From contig JAGCXQ010000031.1 in the NCBI GenBank assembly GCA_017961235.1, positions 23,290 through 87,289 on the forward strand: 64,000 nucleotides of DNA, read 5' to 3'. The stretch's first letter is position 1. Every line of letters begins with the position of its first letter. This document shows, in pieces, positions 37,533 through 47,021 of this stretch. The DNA comes from Clostridiales bacterium (lineage in GTDB: Bacteria; Bacillota; Clostridia; Saccharofermentanales; Saccharofermentanaceae). The notes below the pieces were generated by a model, which was not told the origin of the DNA, ran no database searches, and saw nothing but the letters and a program-made list of their open reading frames with translations. Made by a program: the position numbers and the translations under genes.

Positions 37533-38702
37533 TCAGATCAGTTTCAATATCAATAGGATGACCGTTACTAAAAATGCACCGGTCATAAGCAGAAATGCCC
37601 ACAGCGGAACCATCTTGGGTGCTATATCAGATGATGGTTTCTGCACTTCAGGCGCTCCGGCTTTTTCCCCGTTATCTGCCGGAATCTGCTTCTTTTCCTC
37701 ATTCTTTTTCTCGCTCGTTTCTACATTTTCTGTAGAAGGAGCCGCTGTCTCTTTCTTCTCTTCCGGTTCATCCTCGGAAGGCGCCGCTCCTGCCGGCGGT
37801 AACGGTTTACCGCTGCTTAATGCCGATAGGATCTCCTGCGCATGTTTTACTTTCGGTATCCACTCCATCTGTACAGCACGGATCGTATCCTCGTGATTTC
37901 TCTGGAATTTTGCTTTCGCATCTTTCATCGAAGAGAAATCAGGAGCAGCTGTCTCCGGCAGATAGAGAATACCTACGGAAGCATCATCGGTATTCTGACC
38001 TGCGCCGATCACGAATTCCTTGATCGTAGAAGCCAGCTCCTCTTCCGCCTGTTCTTTTCCCTTGGAAGCAAGCTCCGCAAGACGTGCTACGACCGGACGG
38101 ACAAGCTGCGTGGAAGAGTCATAGACCATCTCCTCGACGCCATCCGACATCAGTACAAAAGCATGCGTCTCATCCGTTGTCGAACGAATGAAACGGAGAT
38201 ATTCCTGGGCATTCGGGAACGTAATGAAGTATGTGGATGACGCATTCTCACCATTAGACGGAAGCGTCAGCGGAGATACGCCGTGCGATGAGACGCGGCA
38301 GATCAGTCCGTCTCCGATATGACCTGCAAGTACGAGGTCTCCTTTGACTGCAACAAAAAGCAGCGTACAGGAAAGTCTTTCCAGTCCGTCGAGCTGATGC
38401 TCCACAAGAAGATCCGCCATCGAAGAATGCACGGCTGTTACCAGAAGGCTTCTCGACAGACTCTCCCTGTTTTCAAAATAGAATGCATCGAAGTGGTCAC
38501 AAAGAAGGTTAGCGATACAATCTACTGCGCACTTGGAGCCGAAACGTGCATGCGTATATTTCGATCCGCCGGCGCCATCGGATACACAGACAACAGAAAC
38601 ACCATTGCGGGAAAGCGTGCAGGACGCATCTTCACAGGGTGTGCCACGGTTTATATGCTTATTTCCAATAAGCGAAACATTAACGAGTACGGGTTCTGCC
38701 AT
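37533..38702 (-). CDS. PP2C-type protein phosphatase with C-terminal membrane anchor
   Basis: 389 residues. The phosphatase domain (about 1-250) shows the metal aspartates: GTPCEDASC (D25), VSDGAGGSKY (D42), AGHIGDGLIC, MSDGVEE and GQNTDDASVGIL. A Pro/Glu/Lys-rich linker follows (about 295-355) and one C-terminal membrane segment (about 365-387), so the enzyme is anchored with its active domain in the cytoplasm. It belongs to the TerY-P-like triad and probably reverses phosphorylation by the neighbouring kinase. It lies three bases after the VWA gene. Confidence 0.9.
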   Translation of the reverse strand: MAEPVLVNVSLIGNKHINRGTPCEDASCTLSRNGVSVVCVSDGAGGSKYTHARFGSKCAVDCIANLLCDHFDAFYFENRESLSRSLLVTAVHSSMADLLVEHQLDGLERLSCTLLFVAVKGDLVLAGHIGDGLICRVSSHGVSPLTLPSNGENASSTYFITFPNAQEYLRFIRSTTDETHAFVLMSDGVEEMVYDSSTQLVRPVVARLAELASKGKEQAEEELASTIKEFVIGAGQNTDDASVGILYLPETAAPDFSSMKDAKAKFQRNHEDTIRAVQMEWIPKVKHAQEILSALSSGKPLPPAGAAPSEDEPEEKKETAAPSTENVETSEKKNEEKKQIPADNGEKAGAPEVQKPSSDIAPKMVPLWAFLLMTGAFLVTVILLILKLI

Positions 38703-38705
38703 CGG

Positions 38706-39446
38706 TTACTGATTCTCCTGAATTGCTTTGAAGAAGTCATCCATAGCCATGGCATTTCCTTCCGGTTCTGTATTGAGATTATAAAGAGCATCGTTACTCA
38801 TGCTGTTCGATACGACGGAAGAACTACTCGAGCCGAGGAATGCGAAGAGCTTTCCGAACTGCGCGGTGCTGATGGAGATCGGCTTTTCTCTTTTGCCGGA
38901 CAGACGCTGGAGCATCGGGAAATCCGCACTGCTGCCTACGCCGATATTAAACACGACGAGCTTATCGTTATCTTCCAGCTCACGGACAGCTTCGATCGCC
39001 TTTTCCATATTCTCTACGGCATTCGGGCCCTGCGGAGCACCATCGGTAATAACAACCAGCCAAGGCTGATAGTACTTGATGCCCATCTCCTTGTAGCCTT
39101 CTTTTCTCGCATTCAGAAGTTCGAGCGCCGTAAGGATTCCTTCACCGATCGGCGTAAGGCTCGTTGTCGCCTGAAGACGCGGGATCGAAGAATCTTTACC
39201 GGTTTTTCCGAACGGAAGGAAAATATCTACCGAACCGCCGAATGTGATGATAGCAATATCGGCAGACGATCTCGTCTCCTCATTATCACGGATAGAAGCA
39301 AAAAAGCTCTGCAGACCGTCATTTAACTGCTCGATCGGATATCCGGTCATCGAACCGCTGATATCCAGGCAGAAACAGATCGGCAGCCTTCTTCTTGTGC
39401 TGCTTCCGAAATCCGATTTTGAAAAACCACCAACTTCATTACTCAT
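38706..39446 (-). CDS. VWA-domain protein (TerY/YegL-like)
   Basis: 246 residues, almost wholly one von Willebrand A domain. The MIDAS metal site is DISGS (D28, S30, S32), with the Thr in TSLTPIGEG and the Asp in VITDGAPQGP. There is no signal peptide, so it is cytoplasmic. TerY-like VWA proteins pair with a PP2C and a kinase in DNA- and stress-linked systems. The ATG follows TTGGAGGATATAGT. It lies between the kinase and phosphatase genes. Confidence 0.92.
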   Translation of the reverse strand: MSNEVGGFSKSDFGSSTRRRLPICFCLDISGSMTGYPIEQLNDGLQSFFASIRDNEETRSSADIAIITFGGSVDIFLPFGKTGKDSSIPRLQATTSLTPIGEGILTALELLNARKEGYKEMGIKYYQPWLVVITDGAPQGPNAVENMEKAIEAVRELEDNDKLVVFNIGVGSSADFPMLQRLSGKREKPISISTAQFGKLFAFLGSSSSSVVSNSMSNDALYNLNTEPEGNAMAMDDFFKAIQENQ

Positions 39447-39479
39447 ACTATATCCTCCAAGATGATCCCTTCATACGGA

Positions 39480-41297
39480 TCATTTATGTCTATTTCCGAA
39501 AAATCTTCCGAACCCGGACTTTCGTGCCTGTGGCGCTTCTTCCGGTGTCTTGGTTTCTTCCGGTTTTTTATTTGAATTAGGCGAAGCCATCGCATTCATC
39601 CTGTTCACCAGCGCACTTGCCTGTGACGGATTATTCGTCGCCGGCTTGATCGCTCGCTCCGGCGGGGGCTGTGTGGAGCCCTTAAAGGAAGGATGACTCG
39701 ATTCCACTTTCTTCTTCGGTTCCGATGGCGCCTGATCGAGATGCATCTGTGCCGCATACTGATTGCGCGCTTCTTCTGAATTCATATTCGAATTCATGAC
39801 CGCTTCGCGGATACTCATCTTACCTGTACGCTTTACAGGCGGCGCCATTTCCTTCACATAATACGGGAATACGCGATAGACCTCTTCATCCTTGTACTCA
39901 TGGGCTTCGAGCTTATCTCTGTATTCAGCGATCGCACAAGTCCAGTCGAGTGCATCAAAGAGTTCTCCATCGGCAAAAGCTCTGACAAACATATCCTTGA
40001 GTGTCGGAGTCAGCGCATCCCAGATCTTATCGTAACCGCCGTACGGGATCCTCTCGTTCTGGGAATTATCCACCGTATAAGGGAAAGAATGCGCTTCCAT
40101 CTCATCTCTTAACATCTCCAGGCCGTTTCTCTGTGCATAGGGGTGCTGGCCGCAGAAAAGCATGGAAAATACTAAGATGGAGATGGAATAGTCTTCATCC
40201 TGTGGACGGCGGAGGAAAGTAACGAAAGACTTGCCCCACAGTTCCGGGCGGGTAAATTCTTCTGTTCCTACAGGACACGGAAGGTCCTGATACTGGACGC
40301 TATCCATATCGATCAGATACAGGCGGTCCTCGTTTTCGATCATGGCATTTTTCAGCTGGATATCACCGACAAGTACGCCGTGCAGATGCAGATAATTCAT
40401 CACATACAGGAAAGAGAGCGTGGATTCCACGACCTGAAGTCTGGTCCATGCCGGGAAATACTTCTCCATCGCATCCGGGCCGTCAAAGGCTCTGCTGATC
40501 GTAGTACCGGAAGCCTTGCGCATCATATATCCGACAGGAATATGATTTCGCGAGAAAAGAAGGCGGCACGGCCAGCAGATATTATCGGTCTCCAGCTCAA
40601 GGGATCTCATCTTCATCAGCTTATACCAGCGGAGTGGGGTGATTCCTCCGCGATGATATACTTTTGCGACCCATTGTTCGTGCTGAGTACAGAATACGAG
40701 GCCCTCGGCACCGGTGCTGATCAGAGAAGTAAGAGTGATCTCTTCTCCGTCATCGGTAACGAGGATATCTCCCACACTGAAATAGTTATCACTTGCGATA
40801 AAATCACTGTTTCCGGATATCGGATTAACAGTATATGCCTCTTCTGCCGCCATACATTCAGACGGAGAAGAATAAAACTTGATACGGCCGCGGTTTACGA
40901 CAAAAACCGCACATTTGCCCTGGGCGTTTATATTCCGGAGACGTGAAAAGGCGTTTCCGTTTCTGCCGATAAAGAGGCACTCGTCTTCATTTCCGAGGTG
41001 TTCGAGAAAAAATTCTACAGAAGATGCACTTCTACTGGCACGGAGAAGCTTCGCCTCTACCAGAGAACGCATCGCATTCTTCATAGCGCTATATATCGCT
41101 TTCTCATTCGGATTGTTTGCGCGCTGAACGCATTCGTGCAAGATCTTAAAAGACTTGCTGACATAAACAGTCTTTTCCTGCTCGACAATATAATCAACCA
41201 GGGAATTCAGAAGTCCCGGATCGCCTAATTCAAAGAATGCAGAATAGTCCACAGCTAGTGAACTATATGATTGTAGTATCTCAGCAAAATCAGCCAT
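39480..41297 (-). CDS. Protein kinase of TerY-P-like triad, possible PIN domain at N-terminus
   Basis: 605 residues from ATG at 41297 with GGGGG just upstream. Residues about 10-150 may form a PIN-like nuclease domain: VDYSAFF (D17) near the start, an acidic helix HECVQR, and FVVNRGRIKFYS at the end; this is by eye. The kinase domain (about 170-450) has G-loop ISTGAEGLVF, Lys212 in VAKVYH, the catalytic stretch VGDIQLKN (D312, N317) instead of HRD, and IDMDS for DFG. A Pro/Ser/Lys-rich tail ends RKSGFGRFFGNRHK. It is the first gene of the triad operon. Confidence 0.85.
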   Translation of the reverse strand: MADFAEILQSYSSLAVDYSAFFELGDPGLLNSLVDYIVEQEKTVYVSKSFKILHECVQRANNPNEKAIYSAMKNAMRSLVEAKLLRASRSASSVEFFLEHLGNEDECLFIGRNGNAFSRLRNINAQGKCAVFVVNRGRIKFYSSPSECMAAEEAYTVNPISGNSDFIASDNYFSVGDILVTDDGEEITLTSLISTGAEGLVFCTQHEQWVAKVYHRGGITPLRWYKLMKMRSLELETDNICWPCRLLFSRNHIPVGYMMRKASGTTISRAFDGPDAMEKYFPAWTRLQVVESTLSFLYVMNYLHLHGVLVGDIQLKNAMIENEDRLYLIDMDSVQYQDLPCPVGTEEFTRPELWGKSFVTFLRRPQDEDYSISILVFSMLFCGQHPYAQRNGLEMLRDEMEAHSFPYTVDNSQNERIPYGGYDKIWDALTPTLKDMFVRAFADGELFDALDWTCAIAEYRDKLEAHEYKDEEVYRVFPYYVKEMAPPVKRTGKMSIREAVMNSNMNSEEARNQYAAQMHLDQAPSEPKKKVESSHPSFKGSTQPPPERAIKPATNNPSQASALVNRMNAMASPNSNKKPEETKTPEEAPQARKSGFGRFFGNRHK

Positions 41298-41326
41298 ATA
41301 CACCCCCAGACAGTTTGCCTTTAATT

Positions 41327-41355
41327 ATTATAAAATAATAAAAGCAATGTAACAA
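41327..41355 (-). promoter_or_regulatory. Promoter of the kinase-VWA-PP2C operon
   Basis: On the minus strand TTGTTA (41350-41355) is 17 bases from a perfect TATAAT (41327-41332), which lies about 30 bases before the kinase ATG. Confidence 0.75.
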
Positions 41356-41392
41356 GGGATTTTGAGGTTGATTTATAAAAGAAAATCGCGAA

Positions 41393-42640
41393 TCAGATGT
41401 CAAAGCACCTCATAAGATCATCCAGAGTCTCTCTTCTTCTTATCAGCGAATCACTTCCGTCACTGTGGATCAGCACCTCTGCAGGACGAAGACGGTTATT
41501 ATAGTTCGAGCTCATCGAAAAGCCGTAAGCACCAGCATCCAGGACACATACCACATCATGTTCATGAGTTACCGGAAGCTCACGATCTTTTGCAACGATA
41601 TCACCGCTTTCGCAGATATTTCCAACCACAGAATAGGTCTCACGCTCGCCTTCCGTAACCGGTTTCCCTTCACGGTAGATCTCGACGTCGTGCCAGGAAT
41701 CATAGAGCTCCGGACGCATCAGAACATTCATGCCGATATCTGTACCGACATACTTATGGCCATAGTTTTCCTTCACCGAGTGAACGCGTCCGAGGAGCAC
41801 TCCGCCCTCTGCAACGATATACCGGCCGGGCTCCGTCTTAAAGAGCACGTCCTTGCCGCTTGTCTTCTTCCATTCTGTCAGAAGAGCGTCAAGTTCCTTC
41901 TTAAAGGTCTCAATATCAAATTCCTGCTCATCGGCAAGCTTATGATACGGAGTTCCGAAGCCGCCACCGAAGTCGAGGAATTCCAGCTCATCAAACTCTT
42001 CCGCATAATGCAGGAAGTTATGGCATGCCTCGAGGAAGGGCTTATAATCCATAAAGAGTGATCCGATATGCTGATTCAGGCCGATGATATGCAGATCGTA
42101 CTTGGCCGCGATATCATGGATCTTCTCGATATCCTGTGCAGCCACGCCGAACTTTGTCTTCTTTCCGGCGGTAACGACCTTATCATGATGACCTGCGCCG
42201 ACACCCGGATTAATACGTACAGAGAGCTTACCCCCACGGTTCAGCCGTCCGAACATCTCAAGCTGGGAAAGACTATCCACACTTACGATAACTCCCTGAT
42301 CGATCGCATACTGCATCTCTTCTTCCGAGACATTATTCGATACATAGAAGATCCTCTCACTCGGGAAACCCGCCTTCTTCAGGGCAAAGATCTCTCCCGG
42401 GCTCATCGCATCCGCATTCAGGCCTTCTTCATAAGCCATCTTCAGGATCGTAAGATTGGAATTCGTCTTAATAGAGAAATTCGAGGTAAAGCGGTGATTC
42501 GGCAGAAGACCCGCAACTCTTCTCATCTGTCTTCTCAGAATGTCTTCGTTATAAACGAAAAGCGGTGACCCATACTTAGCAACCAATTCCTCCGGATCAG
42601 TATTGCCAAAAAAGTTCATCTTCTGCGTATAGGAGTCCAT
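41393..42640 (-). CDS. lysA: Diaminopimelate decarboxylase
   Basis: 415 residues from ATG at 42640 (MDSYTQKM), preceded by AGAGG at seven bases; the longer frame to 42658 lacks a site. It is a group IV PLP decarboxylase: the PLP lysine is in FSIKTNSN, with HIGSLF, EFLDFGGGFG and EPGRYIVAEGG, and the active cysteine region GNICESGDI. It makes L-lysine from meso-diaminopimelate in the cytoplasm. Its neighbours do not belong to lysine synthesis. Confidence 0.93.
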   Translation of the reverse strand: MDSYTQKMNFFGNTDPEELVAKYGSPLFVYNEDILRRQMRRVAGLLPNHRFTSNFSIKTNSNLTILKMAYEEGLNADAMSPGEIFALKKAGFPSERIFYVSNNVSEEEMQYAIDQGVIVSVDSLSQLEMFGRLNRGGKLSVRINPGVGAGHHDKVVTAGKKTKFGVAAQDIEKIHDIAAKYDLHIIGLNQHIGSLFMDYKPFLEACHNFLHYAEEFDELEFLDFGGGFGTPYHKLADEQEFDIETFKKELDALLTEWKKTSGKDVLFKTEPGRYIVAEGGVLLGRVHSVKENYGHKYVGTDIGMNVLMRPELYDSWHDVEIYREGKPVTEGERETYSVVGNICESGDIVAKDRELPVTHEHDVVCVLDAGAYGFSMSSNYNNRLRPAEVLIHSDGSDSLIRRRETLDDLMRCFDI

Positions 42641-42718
42641 ATCAGTACCTCTTCTCAATCATTTTTGCAACCATTGTATCATTTTCTTGCATAATTGCAA
42701 GCAACCGGAGATATAATC

Positions 42719-44557
42719 TTAATCCGTGATTCCGACCAGTTTCATTAGATATTTCGCATTTGTCTCGGTGGACATGCCATTTTTCAAAAGATAATCAAAA
42801 TGCAAGCCGTCATCATCGTAATATTCAGAAAAGTGATAATACACGAGATCCACTTCACCGGTTCCGTTCATCTTGCACAGCTCATAGTCATGCGTGGACA
42901 TCATCCCGATAATGGATGGTTTGTGAAGCTTTTTCAGTACTGTCCAGGCTCCGTCAGTACGGTCCTTGGAGTTAGTTCCTCGGAAGATCTCATCGATCAG
43001 GAACAGAAGCGGTCTTCCGCTCTCTGCAATCTTCACGATACGCTCGATCTTGACCAGTTCCGCGTAGAAAGTAGATACGCCTTCACCCAGATTATCCTCG
43101 ATCCTCATCGAAGCACCGATATTCATAAGAGAAAGCCTCAGTGAAGCTGCCGGGCATACGGCTCCGGAGAACGCCAGAACAGTATTGATTCCGACAGTAC
43201 GCAGAAGCGTCGTCTTACCGGACATATTCGATCCGGTAATCATCGCACATCCTTTTTCCAGTGAGAAGTCATTACGTACCAGAGTCTCTTCCGAAATAAG
43301 CGGATGCCCGATGCCCTTGGCTTCGAAGAATGGAGTTTCCGATTCTTCTATCTCGGCAAAAGCACCTTCCGGATAGATCGTTTTCATGGTGGCCAGACTC
43401 ATAAGTGCCTCCCACTCTCCGATCGCCATCAGTTTATCCGGGATACTCTTTCCGGATCTTTGTCTCCATCTTTCAAGGAAAGCAAGCAAAATCTCGTCAA
43501 AGGGGGCGATGATATTCAGAACAAAATAAAGCAACGGCTGCATCCTCGCCTGAATAAAGAGACATATCCGGTAAAGCGAATAGAGCTGATTGGATGCTGA
43601 TCTTTCCTCACCGGCATTTGCTGTCTCACCATATAGTCTTTTTTTGATCGTCTTCAGGTAATCTGCTTTGACTTCAACATTTTCAAGCGATGTAAAAATA
43701 TTGGAATAAGCGCGCAGTTCCGGATAAAACTTTTCTACCAGAGAAAATGTAAGATCATTGGCTTTGTAACTGCACACCATAAGCAGGAGCTGCACCGCAA
43801 GGAAAAAGAGCGGCACAAAGAAAACATACCCCTTAAGAAATAGTGCAATGATGAATGTGATCCAAAGAAGCACCGTATTCACGATACGAAGCATACGCAT
43901 CGCTTTGCCTGCTGTAGCGACTTCTGAAGCGATAAAAGCCAGGAGCGCCTGCGGAGATGCTTTTTTCTTAACATTCAGTTTGGTGCAGGCTTCCAGTTCT
44001 TCGACCAGCTTTAACTGTCCGGATAGTTCCTCGACCGCTTTTTGACGGTCCTTGATCTCAGAAAGATCCATCGTTTCGGAGGATGCAGTCAGAAGCCATT
44101 TCTGCAGCTGTCTTCTTCCATAACCAGTATGAGCAACGGAAATCAGCTGAAAGAGCGACTTCTTACCGAAAAGATCGAGATCTCCGGAAAACGGGTGCTT
44201 CTCGATCTTAAGATCCTCACCTTCATCCGGCAGTTTGGAAAAATCGTGCTTCGTTCTTGCGATATACTGTTCATGGATCTCTCGTAGCATCGCCACCCGA
44301 TTCGCCTGTGCTTTGAGCTTACCGTGACGGATCACAAGCGCGATGAAGATGATCAGGAAAACACCGGTTCCGATCAAAAATGGAAGTTTCTCATCTTTTG
44401 CAAACACAAGAATAATAAAAACCAGCACACCTATAAAAGAGATACCACGAAGGTTCGCAAGGTGTCCGGCTTTTTCACTTATTATCTTAAGTTCCTGATC
44501 AAGTTCCGAGCTTCTCTGATCCAGATCAGCATTTCTTTTGTCTGTTTTTTCGCTCAT
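42719..44557 (-). CDS. Membrane-anchored MutS-family ATPase
   Basis: 612 residues. Two hydrophobic segments at about 37-56 and 60-78 form an N-terminal hairpin, and another pair lies near 225-262. The C-terminal part is a MutS ATPase: Walker A GSNMSGKTT near 440, Walker B LLFLIDEIFRGTNSKDR near 520 and the His switch STHDYEL. The MutS mismatch-recognition domain is absent, so it is not canonical mismatch repair. It lies 9 bases after the sirtuin gene. Homologues occur in Firmicutes and Bacteroidetes without known function. Confidence 0.85.
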   Translation of the reverse strand: MSEKTDKRNADLDQRSSELDQELKIISEKAGHLANLRGISFIGVLVFIILVFAKDEKLPFLIGTGVFLIIFIALVIRHGKLKAQANRVAMLREIHEQYIARTKHDFSKLPDEGEDLKIEKHPFSGDLDLFGKKSLFQLISVAHTGYGRRQLQKWLLTASSETMDLSEIKDRQKAVEELSGQLKLVEELEACTKLNVKKKASPQALLAFIASEVATAGKAMRMLRIVNTVLLWITFIIALFLKGYVFFVPLFFLAVQLLLMVCSYKANDLTFSLVEKFYPELRAYSNIFTSLENVEVKADYLKTIKKRLYGETANAGEERSASNQLYSLYRICLFIQARMQPLLYFVLNIIAPFDEILLAFLERWRQRSGKSIPDKLMAIGEWEALMSLATMKTIYPEGAFAEIEESETPFFEAKGIGHPLISEETLVRNDFSLEKGCAMITGSNMSGKTTLLRTVGINTVLAFSGAVCPAASLRLSLMNIGASMRIEDNLGEGVSTFYAELVKIERIVKIAESGRPLLFLIDEIFRGTNSKDRTDGAWTVLKKLHKPSIIGMMSTHDYELCKMNGTGEVDLVYYHFSEYYDDDGLHFDYLLKNGMSTETNAKYLMKLVGITD

Positions 44558-44566
44558 TTACTCGAA

Positions 44567-45538
44567 TCAGTCTTTCTTCTTAGTTCCCGTTTTCTTCGCC
44601 ACAGGCTTTTTAGCTGTAGGCTTCTTTGCTGCAGGTTTCTTTGTAGAAGCTGCTTTTGAAGAAGCACTCTTAGATGAAGCAGCTTTCTTTTCAGAAGCGG
44701 TCTTCTTCGCTGAGGACGTCTTCTTAGCAGCAGCTGTCTTCTTCGAAGCTTCGGGCTTTTTCTTCGGGATATACTTGGAAATGACTGTATCTAATACAGT
44801 TCCGATACTGTCATGGATCGTCAGCATCGCCTGAAGATCGAGATATGTAGAGCTCTTATTGATAATGACCACGCGGTCGCTCTTCAGGAACTGTGCGAAT
44901 GTCGCTGCCGGATATACCGTAAGCGAAGTTCCTCCGATGATCAGAAGATCCGCTTTCTTAATAGCTTTTACCGCATTATCGATGTTCTCATGCTCGAGAT
45001 GCTCTTCATAAAGCACGACATCCGGACGGACGATACCACCGCACTTCGTGCAATGCGGGACGCCCTTCGACTTCAGAATAAAATCCAAATCATATTTCTC
45101 ACCGCACTCCGTGCAGTAATTACGGAAAACAGATCCGTGAAGCTCGATCGTCGTGGTGCTTCCGGCCATCTGATGCAGATTATCGATATTCTGGGTGATC
45201 GTCGCTTTGAGTTTTCCCTGCTTCTCAAGACGGACGAGCGCGCGATGCGCCTTATTCGGACGGGCCTTCGGATAACAGAGCTTTCTTCTGTAAAAGTCGT
45301 AGAACTCCTCAGGATGTGCTTCAAAGAAAGAGTGGCTGATGATATCAACAGGTCGGTAAGAAAGGCCGCTTTCCTGGTTAAAGATACCTTCGCCGGATCG
45401 GAAATCAGGAATACCGCTTTCTGTGGACACGCCGGCGCCACCAAGGAATACGATATAGTTTGATTCCTTGATCAGCTGTTTTAACTGCTCGAGTTTCTTC
45501 TCACGAGCGCCTTCATATCTGTCCAGTCTGGTTTCCAC
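44567..45538 (-). CDS. Sirtuin (NAD-dependent deacylase) with histone-H1-like tail
   Basis: 323 residues from a GTG start preceded by AGAGG. The Sir2 domain covers about 17-258: GAGVSTESGIPDFRS (34-48), TQNIDNLHQMAG near 115, catalytic H135 and the zinc cysteines C142, C145, C163 and C166. Residues 259-323 are an Ala/Lys/Ser-rich tail with repeated AAKK and KKPxAKK units, as in histone H1 and bacterial H1-like proteins, which bind DNA. It lies upstream of the MutS-like gene. The tail may take the deacylase to the nucleoid; that is inference. Confidence 0.92.
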   Translation of the reverse strand: METRLDRYEGAREKKLEQLKQLIKESNYIVFLGGAGVSTESGIPDFRSGEGIFNQESGLSYRPVDIISHSFFEAHPEEFYDFYRRKLCYPKARPNKAHRALVRLEKQGKLKATITQNIDNLHQMAGSTTTIELHGSVFRNYCTECGEKYDLDFILKSKGVPHCTKCGGIVRPDVVLYEEHLEHENIDNAVKAIKKADLLIIGGTSLTVYPAATFAQFLKSDRVVIINKSSTYLDLQAMLTIHDSIGTVLDTVISKYIPKKKPEASKKTAAAKKTSSAKKTASEKKAASSKSASSKAASTKKPAAKKPTAKKPVAKKTGTKKKD

Positions 45539-45607
45539 TTTATATCCTCTTATACAAGCAACATCGGCGGATACCGATGCTGCACAGGGTTTAATACTGA
45601 TATCTCA

Positions 45608-46030
45608 TTAGTCAATGAAAGTATCGTGAGCTATCGAACCGTCGTTCATAGCACCAAACATTTCCTTACCGAGAACGCGCTTCTCATCACGTTCCTTCTC
45701 TGCGATCGCACTGAGGGCATCACGGGTACGGTCCGGATTCTTAATATTCTCGAGGAGAATGATCGGAGTCGTCTTATCTGCAGTGGAGAGCTCGATGGTT
45801 CCTACACGGAAAATGCGCTGTCCGAAAGACTTCTTAAGACGGACATCCAGAATACGGTACATTAGGAGCTCATCCTTTACCGATTTAAAAAATCCTCTCT
45901 GGATAAACAGACGATTCTCGCTGAAAGAATACTTTGTAAAAGAGATTGGCATCCCGAGGATTCTCTTCTTATCCTGCCAAATGATCTGTTCTTCTACGAT
46001 AAAGTCGTTTAACTTATCAATTTTCGCCAT
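45608..46030 (-). CDS. PH-domain protein (YdbS/T type)
   Basis: 140 residues from ATG at 46030 (MAKIDKLNDF), with GGAGG eight bases upstream; an ATG at 46045 is less likely. The sequence shows a bacterial PH domain of the bPH_2 type, with WQDKKRILGMPISFTKYSFSENRLFIQRG followed by MYRILDVRLKKSFGQRIF and GTIELST. No membrane segment is present. The function is unknown; such proteins are often linked to membranes. Confidence 0.82.
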   Translation of the reverse strand: MAKIDKLNDFIVEEQIIWQDKKRILGMPISFTKYSFSENRLFIQRGFFKSVKDELLMYRILDVRLKKSFGQRIFRVGTIELSTADKTTPIILLENIKNPDRTRDALSAIAEKERDEKRVLGKEMFGAMNDGSIAHDTFID

Positions 46031-46133
46031 CTCAGATACCTCCATAATGACCTAATGTTATTATAGTGTTATAGTTTTTTTTCGTCTAGCAAAAAAAATA
46101 AATATCACATTTTCGTAATACAATATTTAAACT

Positions 46134-47021
46134 TTACATCGTGTAATCGACGTAGCACTCCTCAAAATACGGGCACCACTGATGCGTCATTCTCATCATG
46201 GAATCCCCTTTCAGGTAGAAATCATAACGGACCACGCCGGGCTGGTCAGGAATGGGATCATCCCAGGTAACATCGATATGGTACCAGATATAGTTGACCT
46301 TCACCTGGCACCAGGCATGCGCACCTTCACCAAAGCCGAAGGTAGAATTACCGGAAATAACGCGGCTTTCGATACCACACAAGAGGCAGAGCGCCGTAAA
46401 AGCTTCTGAATACCCCTGGCACTGTGACAGACCTTCCTGGACAAGGGAACCTGCGTCATTATATGTGTAAGCATCCATATCCAGAGCATATGCACAGTTC
46501 ATAATCAAATAATCATGGATCTTCTTTACTTTCTCATCTTCCGTCATATCATCTGTGATGATCTCATTTTTGATCGCCAGCAAAGCCTCGCCTACAGTTC
46601 TTGCCTCCTCGCTCGGATAATCTTTGACAGTTTTCGCATAGAGATACTGCATCGCCTGACCGCAGGGATTAAACTGCATATGCATCTTTACACGGCAGAC
46701 ATCTTTCTTTTCCATTCTGGAGATCTGTATATCTCTCCCACGGAAAGCGGAGTGAAGGGCAAATTGGTGGTCAAGGTCGTTCCAGTACGACATAAACTCA
46801 TCGTAGGAAGATGTCTCCACATAAACATCCTCTTCGAACCGGTACAGCTCATTATAGATCTGATTAAAAAGATCTTGGGAACTGTATATAGGCGTATAAT
46901 CGTGATTATCCGAGTTCATCTGCATGAGTTTGGAGCACCCGGGCACAAGAACACTAATGATCAGGATGAAAGAAAGGAGAACGGAAAGTGCTTTACGCAT
47001 TTTTCTTCCGGCTGCCATCAT
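46134..47021 (-). CDS. Transglutaminase-like lipoprotein
   Basis: 295 residues from ATG at 47021 (MMAAGRKMRK), preceded by GGAGG. Signal peptide with lipobox LVPGC near residue 34. The transglutaminase core carries Cys in QCQGYSEAF, His in GAHAWCQV and Asp in DVTWDDP, the complete triad. These extracellular enzymes act on peptides or cell-wall links, often as proteases. The gene overlaps the deacetylase-like gene by 29 bases and is the last of the parE-parC string. Confidence 0.87.
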   Translation of the reverse strand: MMAAGRKMRKALSVLLSFILIISVLVPGCSKLMQMNSDNHDYTPIYSSQDLFNQIYNELYRFEEDVYVETSSYDEFMSYWNDLDHQFALHSAFRGRDIQISRMEKKDVCRVKMHMQFNPCGQAMQYLYAKTVKDYPSEEARTVGEALLAIKNEIITDDMTEDEKVKKIHDYLIMNCAYALDMDAYTYNDAGSLVQEGLSQCQGYSEAFTALCLLCGIESRVISGNSTFGFGEGAHAWCQVKVNYIWYHIDVTWDDPIPDQPGVVRYDFYLKGDSMMRMTHQWCPYFEECYVDYTM

